Assembly (NCBI GenBank): GCA_032622095.1
Contig: CP136061.1
Coordinates: 50,351,797 to 50,415,796, forward strand
DNA from: Siphonodentalium dalli
Lineage: Eukaryota > Mollusca > Scaphopoda > Gadilida > Siphonodentaliidae
Reading direction: 5' to 3'
DNA length: 64,000 bases
The notes beneath the pieces are model-generated. The model saw only the letters and a program-made list of their open reading frames with translations, did no database searches and was not told the origin of the DNA. Positions 43,521-55,900 of the stretch are shown here, piece by piece. Numbering within the stretch: position 1 is the stretch's first letter; every line of letters starts with the position of its first letter. Made by a program: the position numbers and the translations under genes.

Positions 43521-45951
43521 CGCTTATTTATAAATGAGAATTTGTTCTCCCATAGGTGAAAATGAAATTGAATGGAGTTGTTCATTATAAATAAATAACA
43601 GTTTTGTATAGCATAAATCCGCCGAAATTTTCTAAAACGCTTGACAGGTTGAACATAAAATACAATTGCAGACATAAGATATACGAACAACAATAACATA
43701 ACAACACTTTATGCCCCTTATAAAATAGAGTACACAGATTTAGAATAACATAACATTTATGAAGTCACAATTAATTTAGTAATGATAACAGGCTACAGTA
43801 TGCTAAAAAATAAATAATAACTGTGAGAGGGTTAAAAATGGCAGACGGGAAACAATAAAATACTAATATAAATTGCAATAAAAGGTTGAAATTATATTAA
43901 ATAGTATTTTTTGGGGGGTATTTTATGATAAAATAAAAAACAATTATAGGAACATTTGAACAGCAAGTACACCACGGCAGAACGGCAAGTATGCACTGTT
44001 GCCAAACGGCAAGTACACCACGGCAAGTACACCAGGGCTAAATTGCCAATATGTATCATCTTGTTTTTTTTTTTGTTTTTTTTTATAGCTCCACCGGAGA
44101 CTTTTGGTACTAAGATCTAGTCATCACTCCTTGTCTGTCGTCTGTCTTCAAGAATCGTCTTTTTCTCCAGAACCATAAGACCGAATGGGTTCATATTTTG
44201 TGCGGATGTTCCCTGGGTGACTCACATACAGATTTGTTCACATGAGGTCACCAGGTCAAATATCTGTGATACCAGGACCATAATTCTTTCCCACCATAGT
44301 AATTTTTAAAACAACTTTTTCTCAAGAATCATCAGACCGATTTAGCTTATGTTTGGTATGGAGGTGCTTTGTGTGACTGGGATTCAAAATTGTTCAAATG
44401 GGGTCACCGGGTCAAATATGGGCAGTCAGGACATAACTCTTAAAAAAATATAATTAATTTTTTTTTTTGGATTTAACTCCTTGCTCAATTTAAAAAATAT
44501 ATATATAAACGGTATGACTAAAAGAGTTTATTATATTATCATAAACTTCTTCTAAAAATCCAATACTAACTCATACGGAAAAGAAGTTGATAAATCACGA
44601 TATCTACTGGATTGTGCTATAAATAGGCAAGAAGGGTTAACAATAACAATTTCAGTCACGTGACGTCATGAGTTATTAATAGGAATTGTAAATCCCTGTG
44701 TTTTTCCAATGATAAAGTATCTACAGTGATGTGTATTAATGTATTTGATAGATCCATGTATATACATGGTCAGTAAGGTGTTTCAGGCCTAATGGGGCTT
44801 GATAACATTGGTAGATCATATAATAAAACACTTATTGCATTGTTTCGAGGTTGAAATGAGGATTTATCAACCCTTGGAAGTTAATATTCACATTGGCCTG
44901 CGTCCTCGATGAATATTACCAGTAAGTTTCTCGGGTTGATAAATCCGAGGAACTTAAAGGAATCGTCGCTGTCTGCCCCGGATATGTAACAGTAATAACA
45001 ATAACAATTCAACTTGTTCTTGTCAGATATTTGTTTATCGATTATTGCTTTGAGAATTTATTGTCTGTATTTAATTTATGCTGGGCATCCATTATAGATT
45101 TTCAGTATTGAGCCATCAATTAAAAAAACAAACATGCAAATCTGAATAAGCATAGTGCAGGGCTGACTTTTTCTTGAAAATTAATAAACTTTTGCAGATA
45201 TGATTATTTGGCAAACAAGAGACTGTTACCTTTAACAATGTTTTGAGTATCTCAATGGGTTTGGAATTAGTCTTAAGTTCTGTCAACAATGACTGAAATG
45301 ATTATCTATTTTGATAATCGGCGATTAATCAATAATTTTATGGGAGTCGGCAAGATAAAATACAAAATAATATTAACAGGGATGATAGACATGTTGAAAT
45401 ACTCTTCTGTTTAATTTAATGATAATTCGCATGACTTAAAATTTTCCTGCCGAAAATGAATCGCGTAACTTCTCGCGTGACATTTATTTTCGAGATCATA
45501 AATAGTATTCCAAACATAATTTAGCGTCATCATAATACTATAAAGGTAGGACTAGATTCAACACAAGTGATGAATGCAAGGGCCCATGTACCATGAACAA
45601 GCAGGCATTGTTCATTCTCAACATATTCCAATTTTCAACTGAAATGAATTATTTCAACGTATTTTCTGTCAGAGTGATCAGGGCGTATCTCACCAATTAG
45701 GGACTGAATTCAGTGAATTGAAATGTCAATTACGTCAATAATTGAAGTTACCATTTTCATCAAAGAACCCCATGTATCATTGTTCAATGGATGATTCCTT
45801 TGTCACTGTCGGCATGCTAAAGAAGACAACCCTTTTTGAGAGGGTGTTATAACGGTTCGTTCATAGCATAATAATATAATACATGTAATTCAGCCATCCT
45901 ACTGAATGTGATTCAACTTTAAATTATCATTTGACAAATATTTCATGAATA
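43521..45951. other. Intergenic, dispersed repeats only
   Basis: ACGGCAAGTACACCACGG units near 43960-44035 and a CACCGGAGACTTTTGGTACT repeat near 44090-44440. No gene recognised. Confidence 0.5.
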
Positions 45952-46158
45952 CAGTAATGCCCTAAGTAATCGACTCCATAACCACAGCAGAATTATGGGT
46001 AACTTTTCAGGATTTAGTCGGAAATATGGCTTGTTGCCATTCATCGGAAAGCTGAGAGCTTTCCGATGAATGGCAACAAGCCATATTTCCGACTAAATCC
46101 TGAAAAGTTACCGATAATTCTGCTGTGGTTATGGAGTCGATTACTTAGGGCATTACTG
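45952..46158. mobile_element. Near-perfect palindromic MITE flanked by TA
   Basis: About 207 bp from CAGTAATGCCCTAAGTAATC to its inverse, TA on both sides; sister of 6994-7206. Confidence 0.87.
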
Positions 46159-46311
46159 TAGCTTGTGAATTCTCACCACACTCGTCCATGATGATGAATT
46201 CTGTATATTGATGAAAAATTAAAGAAGAGGTTAATATTCAGTCGTAATTTGTCGTTTATGTGTTCTTAGAAATAGGACAATTAATTGGTTATCTCATTGA
46301 TTGTCAATTAG

Positions 46312-46566
46312 CAAGCCTTGAAATAGGGTGTCTGTCATTTGCAGAATGAGGTCCCCAGAGGGTGAATTTAGTGATGCTACCCTGCATAGCGGGCTAGCAT
46401 CACCAAATTCACCCTCTGGGAACCTCATTCTGCTGAGGTGTAAGCAGAATGAGGTCCCCAGAGGGTGAATTTGGTGATGCTAGCCCGCTATGCGGGGTAG
46501 CATCACTAAATTCACCCCTCTGGGGACCTCATTCTGCAAATGACAGACACCCTATTTCAAGGCTTG
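46312..46566. mobile_element. Palindromic hAT-like MITE, complete, 8-bp target duplication
   Basis: TCAATTAG is repeated exactly at 46304-46311 and 46567-46574. Ends CAAGCCTTGAAATAGGGTGT and inverse; two core palindromes. The best copy for defining the family. It lies about 100 bp upstream of the DPY19L3 start. Confidence 0.93.
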
Positions 46567-46657
46567 TCAATTAGTGAATTAATCGACTTTTACCATAATT
46601 GTTTCAGCGCTCCTACTGTCAACCAATGCCTATGTTTTCAGATCTGAATTTGAGCGC

Positions 46658-46675
46658 ATGAAGCGACCATCATGA
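46658..46675 (+). promoter_or_regulatory. Five-codon upstream ORF overlapping the DPY19L3 start
   Basis: ATG AAG CGA CCA TCA TGA. Its stop overlaps the main start as ATGA, so translation of DPY19L3 would need leaky scanning or termination-coupled reinitiation if the transcript includes 46658. Confidence 0.6.
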
Positions 46676-46950
46676 CCAAGTCTGACGTAAGACAAAGAAA
46701 ACCTCTGCCAAAGGCCAGGGAATCTGACAGAAAAAATGCATCAAACAATGCCAACAGTCCATCAAAACCACCACCTTCAAGGAAAGGTCAAAGCACACCT
46801 CAAAAACAGAAAAGGCAGGCCAATTCTACCAGCGTGCTCGAGAAGGCTAATATTTGTCTTGGTGTAGCTGTTATGGTGGCGTGTGGATTAAGTCACGCTT
46901 ACTACATGGCCACTTTACACGAGAATCATTTATGGTTCTCTAATATCAAG
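46672..46950 (+). CDS. DPY19L3: DPY19L3 exon 1 (coding)
   Basis: Ninety-three codons, MTKSDVRQRKPLPKAR to LWFSNIK. Hydrophobic ICLGVAVMVACGL begins the first membrane span. Donor AAG|GTACTA, phase 0. Confidence 0.9.
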
Positions 46951-49900
46951 GTACTATTTAGTCGTAGTATTATTTATTTTTTTGGTGCCATTTTGTGTTC
47001 ACAAGCATAAATTGCAGCTATTATATATGAATGTGTCAATTTCAGCAATGCCACAATTTGCATTTGGGGTGTTGCCTTTATGTGTATTGTTCTTATCTGT
47101 CTTGTCTCTCTGGCAATTCCATATTTACCCATAATTTATCAGTATCGTTTTGTTTCACAAACAGGCCTGGCATTTTTATCTGAACTTGACAAAGTCATCT
47201 TGGATTTCAAATTTGAATCCATTGGCACCCCCTGTAGCCCACATTTCTTGTTTTGAAAATTTACAGGCATGTTTAGGATCACCTCTAGCAGGAAGCTATC
47301 AAATTTGAACGATTTTCGATGAAAACATGGCCATTGTACTCTTTACATGACTAAATCCTTCAGCACACCCTACAGGCCACATCCCTCATTCGATTATGAC
47401 AAAACTTCATATGAATCTTCGGGGTGACGTCTAGATGGTAGACTGATTTTTTCCCGAAATTCTTTAAAAACATGGCTGCCAGCTGCCATCTTTGATTTCA
47501 AATTTGAATCCGTCAGCACACTCTGTAGCCCGCTTTTATCGAAGAAATGTTTTGAAACCTATTTCCAACTGGAGTTAAAGTGATGTGAAACGTAAATTGA
47601 ACCTCACAATTGAGTTCCCTGCGTTATTCTGTGGAAAGACTGAATAAAATAACCCCTATACACGAAATGCCCCAACCAGATATCAGTTTGTACTAATTAT
47701 ACGGCCACGTAACTAACTATTTACTTTCCCTCAATCGGGACGAATAATTCCACTGTAAACGCCAAATAAATACACTAACGAGTTGTCGTGTGCAGTCGCG
47801 GAAACACCCGAACACTTCCGACTTGGTCGGGATTGGGTCGGCTTTCGTTCTCAGAAAATAGCTTCCGTGGAGGGAGGCCGTTTGCTGGAATAGCGTAACA
47901 TCAGCTTAATAAAACGAAAAACAAGCGGTATAGTCAATTCGAATGGGAGGGATATAAAAGGAATTATTGCCTGAAATCACCAACGGAAGAACATTGACCG
48001 AGTTATGAAAGAATTATAATCAAAGTGGTCATGATCGAGCAATGAACAACGGTAACAGTTGAAAATGTTACTATTTATAGAAATTTGTAATCGTTGCAGA
48101 TCGTTGACCGATTTTATGATCGAACTACAGCAGGTACAGTCTCGTGCAGAAAGAGTTGTCTTACATGTATTTCAAACTGTTTAATTACCTGTACAATGCT
48201 ACATGTGTGCCATATTGCTATTCACTATTCTAGTACAGACCGTATTTGTTTGGGACAGCGATGGTGATATAGATATCCATATGGAATTATGTTTTCTTCA
48301 ATTTTTGAGTTTATATAGGCCCAAATAAATATACCATAAGATGGACTCAATCATTGACAGTTAAAATTGGATGGAAGTAAAGAAGTGTTGTGTATTTGCA
48401 CTAAGTAAGCGCAATTGCGTTATGCTTAAGCGTAAATATTTGTATGCAAATAAATAATAAATGTAAAAAAGACTCCCATGTGATTTGCTCTAAACTCAAA
48501 TTAACTCAGGCCATAAAACATTACTCAAACATAGGTGAGGACTCCACCCAGATACCATACTAAGATGGATATTCAGACTGAGGAAACCAGTTGGAGATAG
48601 GTACATGTATTTGCTTAAGCATAATTCATTTCAATTACGCTTAAGTGTAAATGAAATCCACTTAAGCGTAAATGAGTTGCGCTTAACCGTAATTCATATA
48701 CACTCCCATTGAACTCCACATACTCAAGCTGAAATGGATGCAACCACATTACTAATGCCAGTAAGTTAACATCCATCAGATTATACAAATATACATATAA
48801 GGTAAGACAGCCGATGAAATTATTGCTCTTAATATAATTCCAATGTATTATGATAACGCATAAGTCAACTATGCTTAAGCGTAAATGATTACATTAAGCG
48901 TAACTGATTTGTGGTTAAGCGTAAATTATTTACGCTTAAATGCAATTAGTTAATATAAAATGTGAAAATGAATCATTTGCCCTTAAGCGCAAGTATATGT
49001 CTATCAAATTGAGTATCAATATATTTGCGCTTAAGCGCAAATACCTAACACTCCCTTACTTCCCTCTGATTGTGAATGATAGAGTCCATCTCATAGTATA
49101 ATATCATGGACCCATAGTAGTAGCCCCATATAATACTGAAACATTGAAGAAAAAATATTTCCATATGCATATATCAGCATCTCTGTCCCTGGTGTCCCAA
49201 GAATTGGTGCCTCACTCCCAGAGCTCTAGTATATTTTATTAAAGGGACATCTCCTACACAGATATATACCATTTCCATGGCCATAAATATGGAATTCGGG
49301 GTTACTGGGGACTCGCTTCCCTCATATGGTGTACTTATTGACTTGAAATTGGGGAAAACCCCAATTTTCATATTATCAGCATACCTGTCCCCAAGAATTT
49401 GTGTCTCCATCCCAGAGATCTAGTATATTTTATAAAAGAGATATATCCTGCACATATCTCAGTCTACCATTTCCATGGTCATAAAAGAGATATTGGGGTT
49501 ACTGGGGGGGGGGGGGGGGGGTGCTTCCCTCATATGGTGGGTCTGTGCCATTTAAAATTAATTCAGGGGGGTGATATCAATGCATATTAATTTTCATTTG
49601 CGCAAATGATTTACACTGAAGCGCAAATGATAGATGTTATTTTGTGAAATATTTGCGCTTGATCGTAAATGAATAATAAATGTGAAATGGGTATCCCATA
49701 CATGAAATGCCGTATCTATATGCTATAGCGCGTATATCCTACAGGTCTGGGTGAACCACCGATCAATCAATAACAGCCCGATCGGGCTAAAGTAGACCGA
49801 TCAGGCTAAAATAGACCGATCGTTCTTTCACAGCCAGCTTGAATCTTGGATAAAGGGAGTAGGCCTACTCTAAATTGTTCTTTTAAGTGAAATAGGCCTC

Positions 49901-52900
49901 CCATACATGAAACGCCTTATCTATATACTATAGCGCGCATACCCTACAGGTCTGGGTGAACCACCGATCAATCAATAATAGCCCGATCGGGCTAAAATAG
50001 ACCGATCGGTCTTTCACAGCCAGCCTGAATCTTGGATAAAGGGAGTAGGCCTACTCTAAATTGTTCTTTCAAGTGAAATAGGCCTCCCATACATGAAACG
50101 CCTTATCTATATACTATAGCGCGCATACCATACAGGTCTGGGTGAACCACCGATCAATCAATAATAGCCCGATCGGACTAAAATAGACCGATCGGGCTAA
50201 AATAGACCGATCGGTCTTTCACAGCCAGCCTGAATCTTGGATAAAGGGAGTAGGCCTACTATAAATTGTTCTTTCAAGTGAAATAGGCCTCCCATACATA
50301 AAACGCCTTATGTATATCCTATAGTGCGCATATCCTACAGGTCTGGGTGAACCACCGATCAATCAATAATAGCCCGATCGGGCTAAAATATACCGATCGG
50401 GCTAAAATAATCCAATCGGTCTTTCACAGCCAACATGAATCTTGGATAAAGGGAGTAGGCCTACTCTAAATTGTTCTTTCAAGTTACAACCATTTTTTTG
50501 TAAAAAAATTATTCTGATTCATTTTTAAACTAATGAAAGACAATTTTGAAACTAATGAAAGACAATGTATAATTTTTTGCTGGTATATTCATCATAAATT
50601 TGAACAAATCTTCAAGCAAAAAAAATTTCAATATTCAAGAAATCTCTTACAACAGTGTCAGGAAGACCAATCGATCTAGCTCAGCACGATTGGTCTATCA
50701 TAGTGTGATGTCAAATATTATTGAAATATTGCTTATAATTTACATTTACAGAAGTCAATAATTCGCATGCAGATAACTTCACCTTGTATTCGGCCAAATA
50801 TGTTGACGTTAGATTAGAAGGCAGAATTCCCAGATTTGTTTATTATTGGTGAACCTGGATAATTTCGGAGGTGTGCCAATCGTCTTTTGCACACTGTGAA
50901 TACGTACTCATTCTCTCCTAAATTTGCAAAAATTCCATATATATATAAATATATATACAGAGTGTGAAAACTTTGTTAGTTGCCAAATAATTGTCGACAT
51001 TTTACTTAGAAAACTTGAATGCAAAAACTATGATAGGCCCCCTATTATTTTGTTTTTTTTCTCTTTTTGTTGAATCTACTTTCGTTATCGACATGCCGGC
51101 CTTTGTTTTGGCTGTTCTCCCAGTCGTGCGTGCCAGCCGATCGTCGTTATTCGGGTGGTTCCGATTTCCTCCGAATATAATTCCATGAGACTCCGCGCGC
51201 TGATTCGCTCCGAAAATGTGTTGGTATCTGAGAAGATTTCTTACTCTGATCGCAGTTTTCAACAATTTAATACAGGGCGAGTACCGCACTAATAATATGA
51301 CACATTGGGGTTTTCTTTCTAGTTTTTTATGACCTTTCTTGTGGTATATCGGGCACAGTTCTGTCTGACATCAAATATATGCCCACCGGGAGTGAAGCTA
51401 ATGACTTTAAACCCCTTTTTGTTGGAATTTGCTCTTAATTTTAGTTTCCGACTGATAACTTTAGTAAGTCTGAACTGAATGGAATGAAATTTGGTATGTG
51501 AGTTTACTATCCCAAAATACCAGTAAAATTAGAATTTGGGACCCGCTCGCCAATTTTCAATGGTGTTACGGCCCTTTTTGTTTGAATTTGCACTTAATTT
51601 TTTGCTTCCTAATGATAACTTTATTAAGTTTGAACTGACTGGAATGAAATTTGCTTCATAAAATACAGATTTCGAATTTGGGTTCCGGCCTCCAATTTTC
51701 ACCTGAGTTATGGCCCATAGATGAAATTACCACAGGCTTATTTTGCCAAACCCTATCAATGCTCTTAATTAAATTAATAATTAACATCTCAAAACAGATG
51801 TATAATTACCCTTGGTTTGTGTAAGGTATCTGTTTACCTGTTCATCTTCATTACTGCTGTGATTGGTGAACTGCACAATTTGTCTTGTTAGTAACACATG
51901 TGTAACACTTGTTAGTAACCACCTTATCTGAAATGACTATCATATAATAACAACAACATATGTACATACCACCACATATGCATACTCAAAAACAACAACA
52001 CTGACTGGAAATAACTCTATCACAGCACCGCCACCTGAAATGTCTGATAATCTATGCCCCGAAGGGAGGAATTGTTTTTTCATGAAAATTTTCATTTTTG
52101 CCCATTGTAGGGTTCTTTTATCATACATACATTGTTGCACATGGTACAGCCATTTATGTCCCCACCTGATGGGATGGCATGATCAAACCACATTGTCAAC
52201 CCTGTATATGACACCGGGCAGAAGAGGATTACCGCTTAACAACACCTCATTGAAGCATACACTGTTTTATATGCATGCTCAAAGATCGCAAATTTTGTTT
52301 TGTAAAGAATCGAGATGATTCGATCCGGGTCCAAGCGAAACCTCTGGCATTAGTCGAACCCGCGAACCACTGGGCCATCAGGTCTTTTCAAAGTCCCCCC
52401 CCCCACCTTGGAAAATACAAGTCTCAGATCAGTACAATGCCTTATTACATAATAAAATATGGTGTTAACCCCTTTTATGATGGGATATATGCTGATGCAG
52501 CATTAGAGATCCTGTGCCAGTGCATTCTCTCGTATATGAAATTCTCCCATAGGGAGCCTCACACATATAAGAGAATGCACTGGCTTACAAGGTCAAGTTA
52601 AATATTGTTAGGCCAATGAATTCTCTCATATATGTGAGACTCTTAATGGCACAATGTTTTTTGCAAAATTTCAGTCATAGAAGGTTTAAAAACAAAATGA
52701 TTTCCTAAAACATTGCATTCTGCCATTGCTATCTGTTTTGATTTGTTATTGTATTTTTTCTTATAGCAAGTTGAAAGAGAAATATCGTTTAGGACAGAGT
52801 CAGGTTTATACTATTCATACTACAAACAAATGGTGGAGACTGACTCATTGGCACAGGGTAAGGATAAACTGCACAAACCTGAATTAGTGTGTCTGTCATT

Positions 52901-55900
52901 TGTAGAATGAGGTCCCTTAGCTAGCGCCACCAAATTCACCCCCTGGGTACCTCATTCTGCTTAGGCCTAAACTGCTGTGGGAGACCTAGGATCCGATTAA
53001 AGTTCACCTGTTGAAGTTGGTCATGTTCATCTATTAGTCATCTCGATTATGCATTTTATCTTCTGAAAATTAGGGAATATACAAACTCAACAAATGGGAA
53101 TAAGTAATTAAAAACATTATTAATTTGAGATAATTAGATACTTCCCAGAAGATGAGGCCTAAGCAGAATGAGATCCCCAGAGGGTTAATTTGGTGATCAT
53201 AGCCCGCCGTGTGTGATAGAGTCACTAAATTCAGGCTCTTGGGACCTCATTCTGTAAATGTCAGACACACTAAATTCAGGCTTGAAACTGCCGAAACTAC
53301 AATAATGCGAGAGCTTTCCGATGAATGGTAACAAGCCATATTTCCGACTAAATCCTGAAAAATTAACCATAATTCTGCTGTGGTTAAGGAGTCGATTAAT
53401 TAGAGCATTACTGTACATATCACAAGTCCGTACCCAGCTAGGGTTAGATGTGTTCGGATGAACCCGCCCTCGATGGAATGATGCCATGTCATGGTGGAGT
53501 TTTTTTTTTTAATTATCCGAGCGCTATTTATATTTATAAATTTATATTGTGTGCATGGGTTGTTGTCTGGATTCGGACTGAATTTGACGTCAGACAATAA
53601 TGAGAAACATATAACTAGTTCTATTATTAGGCTATAATCCGGTTTATAGGCTATATGGAATGTGGTGGATTTCGTCGGCCAGAAATTGCAATGTCGATCA
53701 TGGTTGCCAATACTGGTACCGATACCGGAACCGGCGGTAATCAGGAATTAAATTGATACCGGTTCTGATGTCGATTACCGATGTTTCTCAGTACTGATTG
53801 TTGATTTCTATTAATATACCTCTTAACGAATATGAAGGGTTAATTAAGCAGCTCAACATACAACTGCAATGGGTTAAAGTGATATCGTCAGCACATTCAA
53901 ACATCAAAGGCACAGTATGCCGCACTATGACAACTTGTCACGAAATTGACAGAATGCATGCATTGTGTGGGCAGCAGTATTTTCTCTCAAAATCTATTCC
54001 AATTTTCGAACTAGCCAACTACAACTAGGCTTACTGGAAACGACTTTGGTTTCATTGGGTGACATCATATATGAAATTACAACATGCGAGTAATATGGCC
54101 GATTAGTGAGTTCTCTAATTAATTAACACTCAAATAATATGGTGTACCGTGTATCCATACAAGCCTACAAGGTTAGCCGGCCCAGTAGTTAAACATACAT
54201 GTCTACATTCGTTCCACTCTGTATTCCGTCTTTTAAAAAATCCTCCCTTTGCGACTTGCCGAAAACCGCAGCAGACAACAACTTAATCGTAAATGTCGTT
54301 GCGATTTTTATTTTCGTTAGTTTGACTAAACCTCGAACTTAACAAATAATTGATGATGGAACCCAACGAAACCAAAGTTATTGGCAGTAAAAGTTCACTC
54401 AATGAGTACCGATACCGACCCTGTTTGCGGTACTGAACATCAATACGGAACTGGTACTGAAAGTTGTGGTACCGTCGGTACTTTGGCAACCCTGATGTCG
54501 ATCCAGCAACTCTGGTGATTTCTGGGTTTCCGCTAGGGTTTAGGGGAATGGTACCCCTATAGCAGCTGGGGGAAATCCGAGTCCATCAATAAACTGTGTG
54601 AATATCTATTAGTATCTAGAAATCAGTCGATAATTTAAGCCAAGATCTTAAAGTCAATGGTAATTTGAAGGGTAAGTGATGTAAGGGTGTTGTCAATTGG
54701 CACTGCATATAAACATTGATATTGTATAGACCTCTGAACCTCTATAATCATAGAACAGAACCAATCAGAACAAAATCGCAATGTATTCAGGCAGAATCAA
54801 GCACATGCTTCGATAACTTTCAGAATAAGGCAATAATTATTGATGTATGTAGCCCTGTAAAAACATTATTTTCATGCAAAATGGTTCACTAATGATCAGC
54901 ATTAGCGGGCAAATAAAAATATCTTTGTTTATCACTCCCTGTTTGTTTTATTTAGTGACAGATACTCAGGTGATGTAGGTATTAATTTGTGGATCGGGTA
55001 TATTATTATGTCGGAGGGGAAATTTCGGTGAGGAGAAATGGACCCTAAAAGGGACCCGCTATAATCGATTAATTGTACCTAATAACATCAGTGGAAGTAT
55101 TCCATAATATGGCCTATTGGCTGGGTGCTGGTTAACTGCACTGTCGCTGGTTGTTTGAGGCATCGGCTTATGTAATTTTTACATTAATAAAGTGCATGAT
55201 AAACCACTGTTAATGACCAATCAACACAATGAATTCAATACCAGCAGTTCTCGGCGATGTTATAATATTTGTGAGGAAACTATGAGTTTCATCAAACTTC
55301 CAGTCAAACGGACAGTCTTGGAGATAAAGATGGATAACTCTAAAATCAAGTGGTAATAATATTTTATCCATATTTATCGACAAGACCATCCCTTTGAACA
55401 CGTGCTTCTGGCTCACAACCAATTGAAATAACAAACTTCAAAAATCGATATCTGATCACTTTGAGCATTGATATTTTTTTACCCCCGAAGCCAATAGGAG
55501 CATCTGATCGGATTGAGTACCTTTAACCCTTCGGTTGTAGATTAAACTGTGTAAAACAAACATGTTATTCAATAATACACTGCATTTTCCGACCTAGAAA
55601 TAAATATATAAGGTTAATCGACGATGGAAATTGTAATCGATTATCAGCTTTATCAACGGTTCATCGATTATATGATATAATATATAATATCTATGGAGTA
55701 TCTCTCTTGTTTTGTTTTCCAGGCTTTGTGGATTTAATGTATGATAATAGAACAGAATCTCCCAGCACGATTAATATCCTGGCCAGGATGAACATATACC
55801 AAGAAGTTATACTTGCCACATTCTACAAAGTACTCAGATTACAGGTCTGTATTAACCCTTTCAGTGCCAGGGGCCGATCTCATCGGCCCTAATTTAGGGT

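Larger units (their letters stand above)
42043..46657. promoter_or_regulatory. Divergent intergenic region between SRRM1 and DPY19L3
   Basis: Must contain both promoters and any non-coding first exon of DPY19L3. The part nearest SRRM1 (42043-42650) is the richest in CpG, for example ACCGGAACCGG and TTCCGGCGTCG near 42350-42380. The TTCAG at 46637-46641 could be an acceptor for DPY19L3 exon 1. Several repeats and MITEs lie in between. Exact promoters cannot be placed. Confidence 0.5.

Noticed and set aside
51002-51289. 95-codon minus-strand frame with a basic, Asn/Gly-rich stretch
   Set aside because: No recognised domain, no splice support, and a GC-richer island could keep it open by chance. 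Left as undetermined.
52311-52386. Functional tRNA gene on the minus strand
   Set aside because: A and B box-like motifs are present, but stems do not pair and no anticodon loop is convincing; kept only as a weak SINE call.
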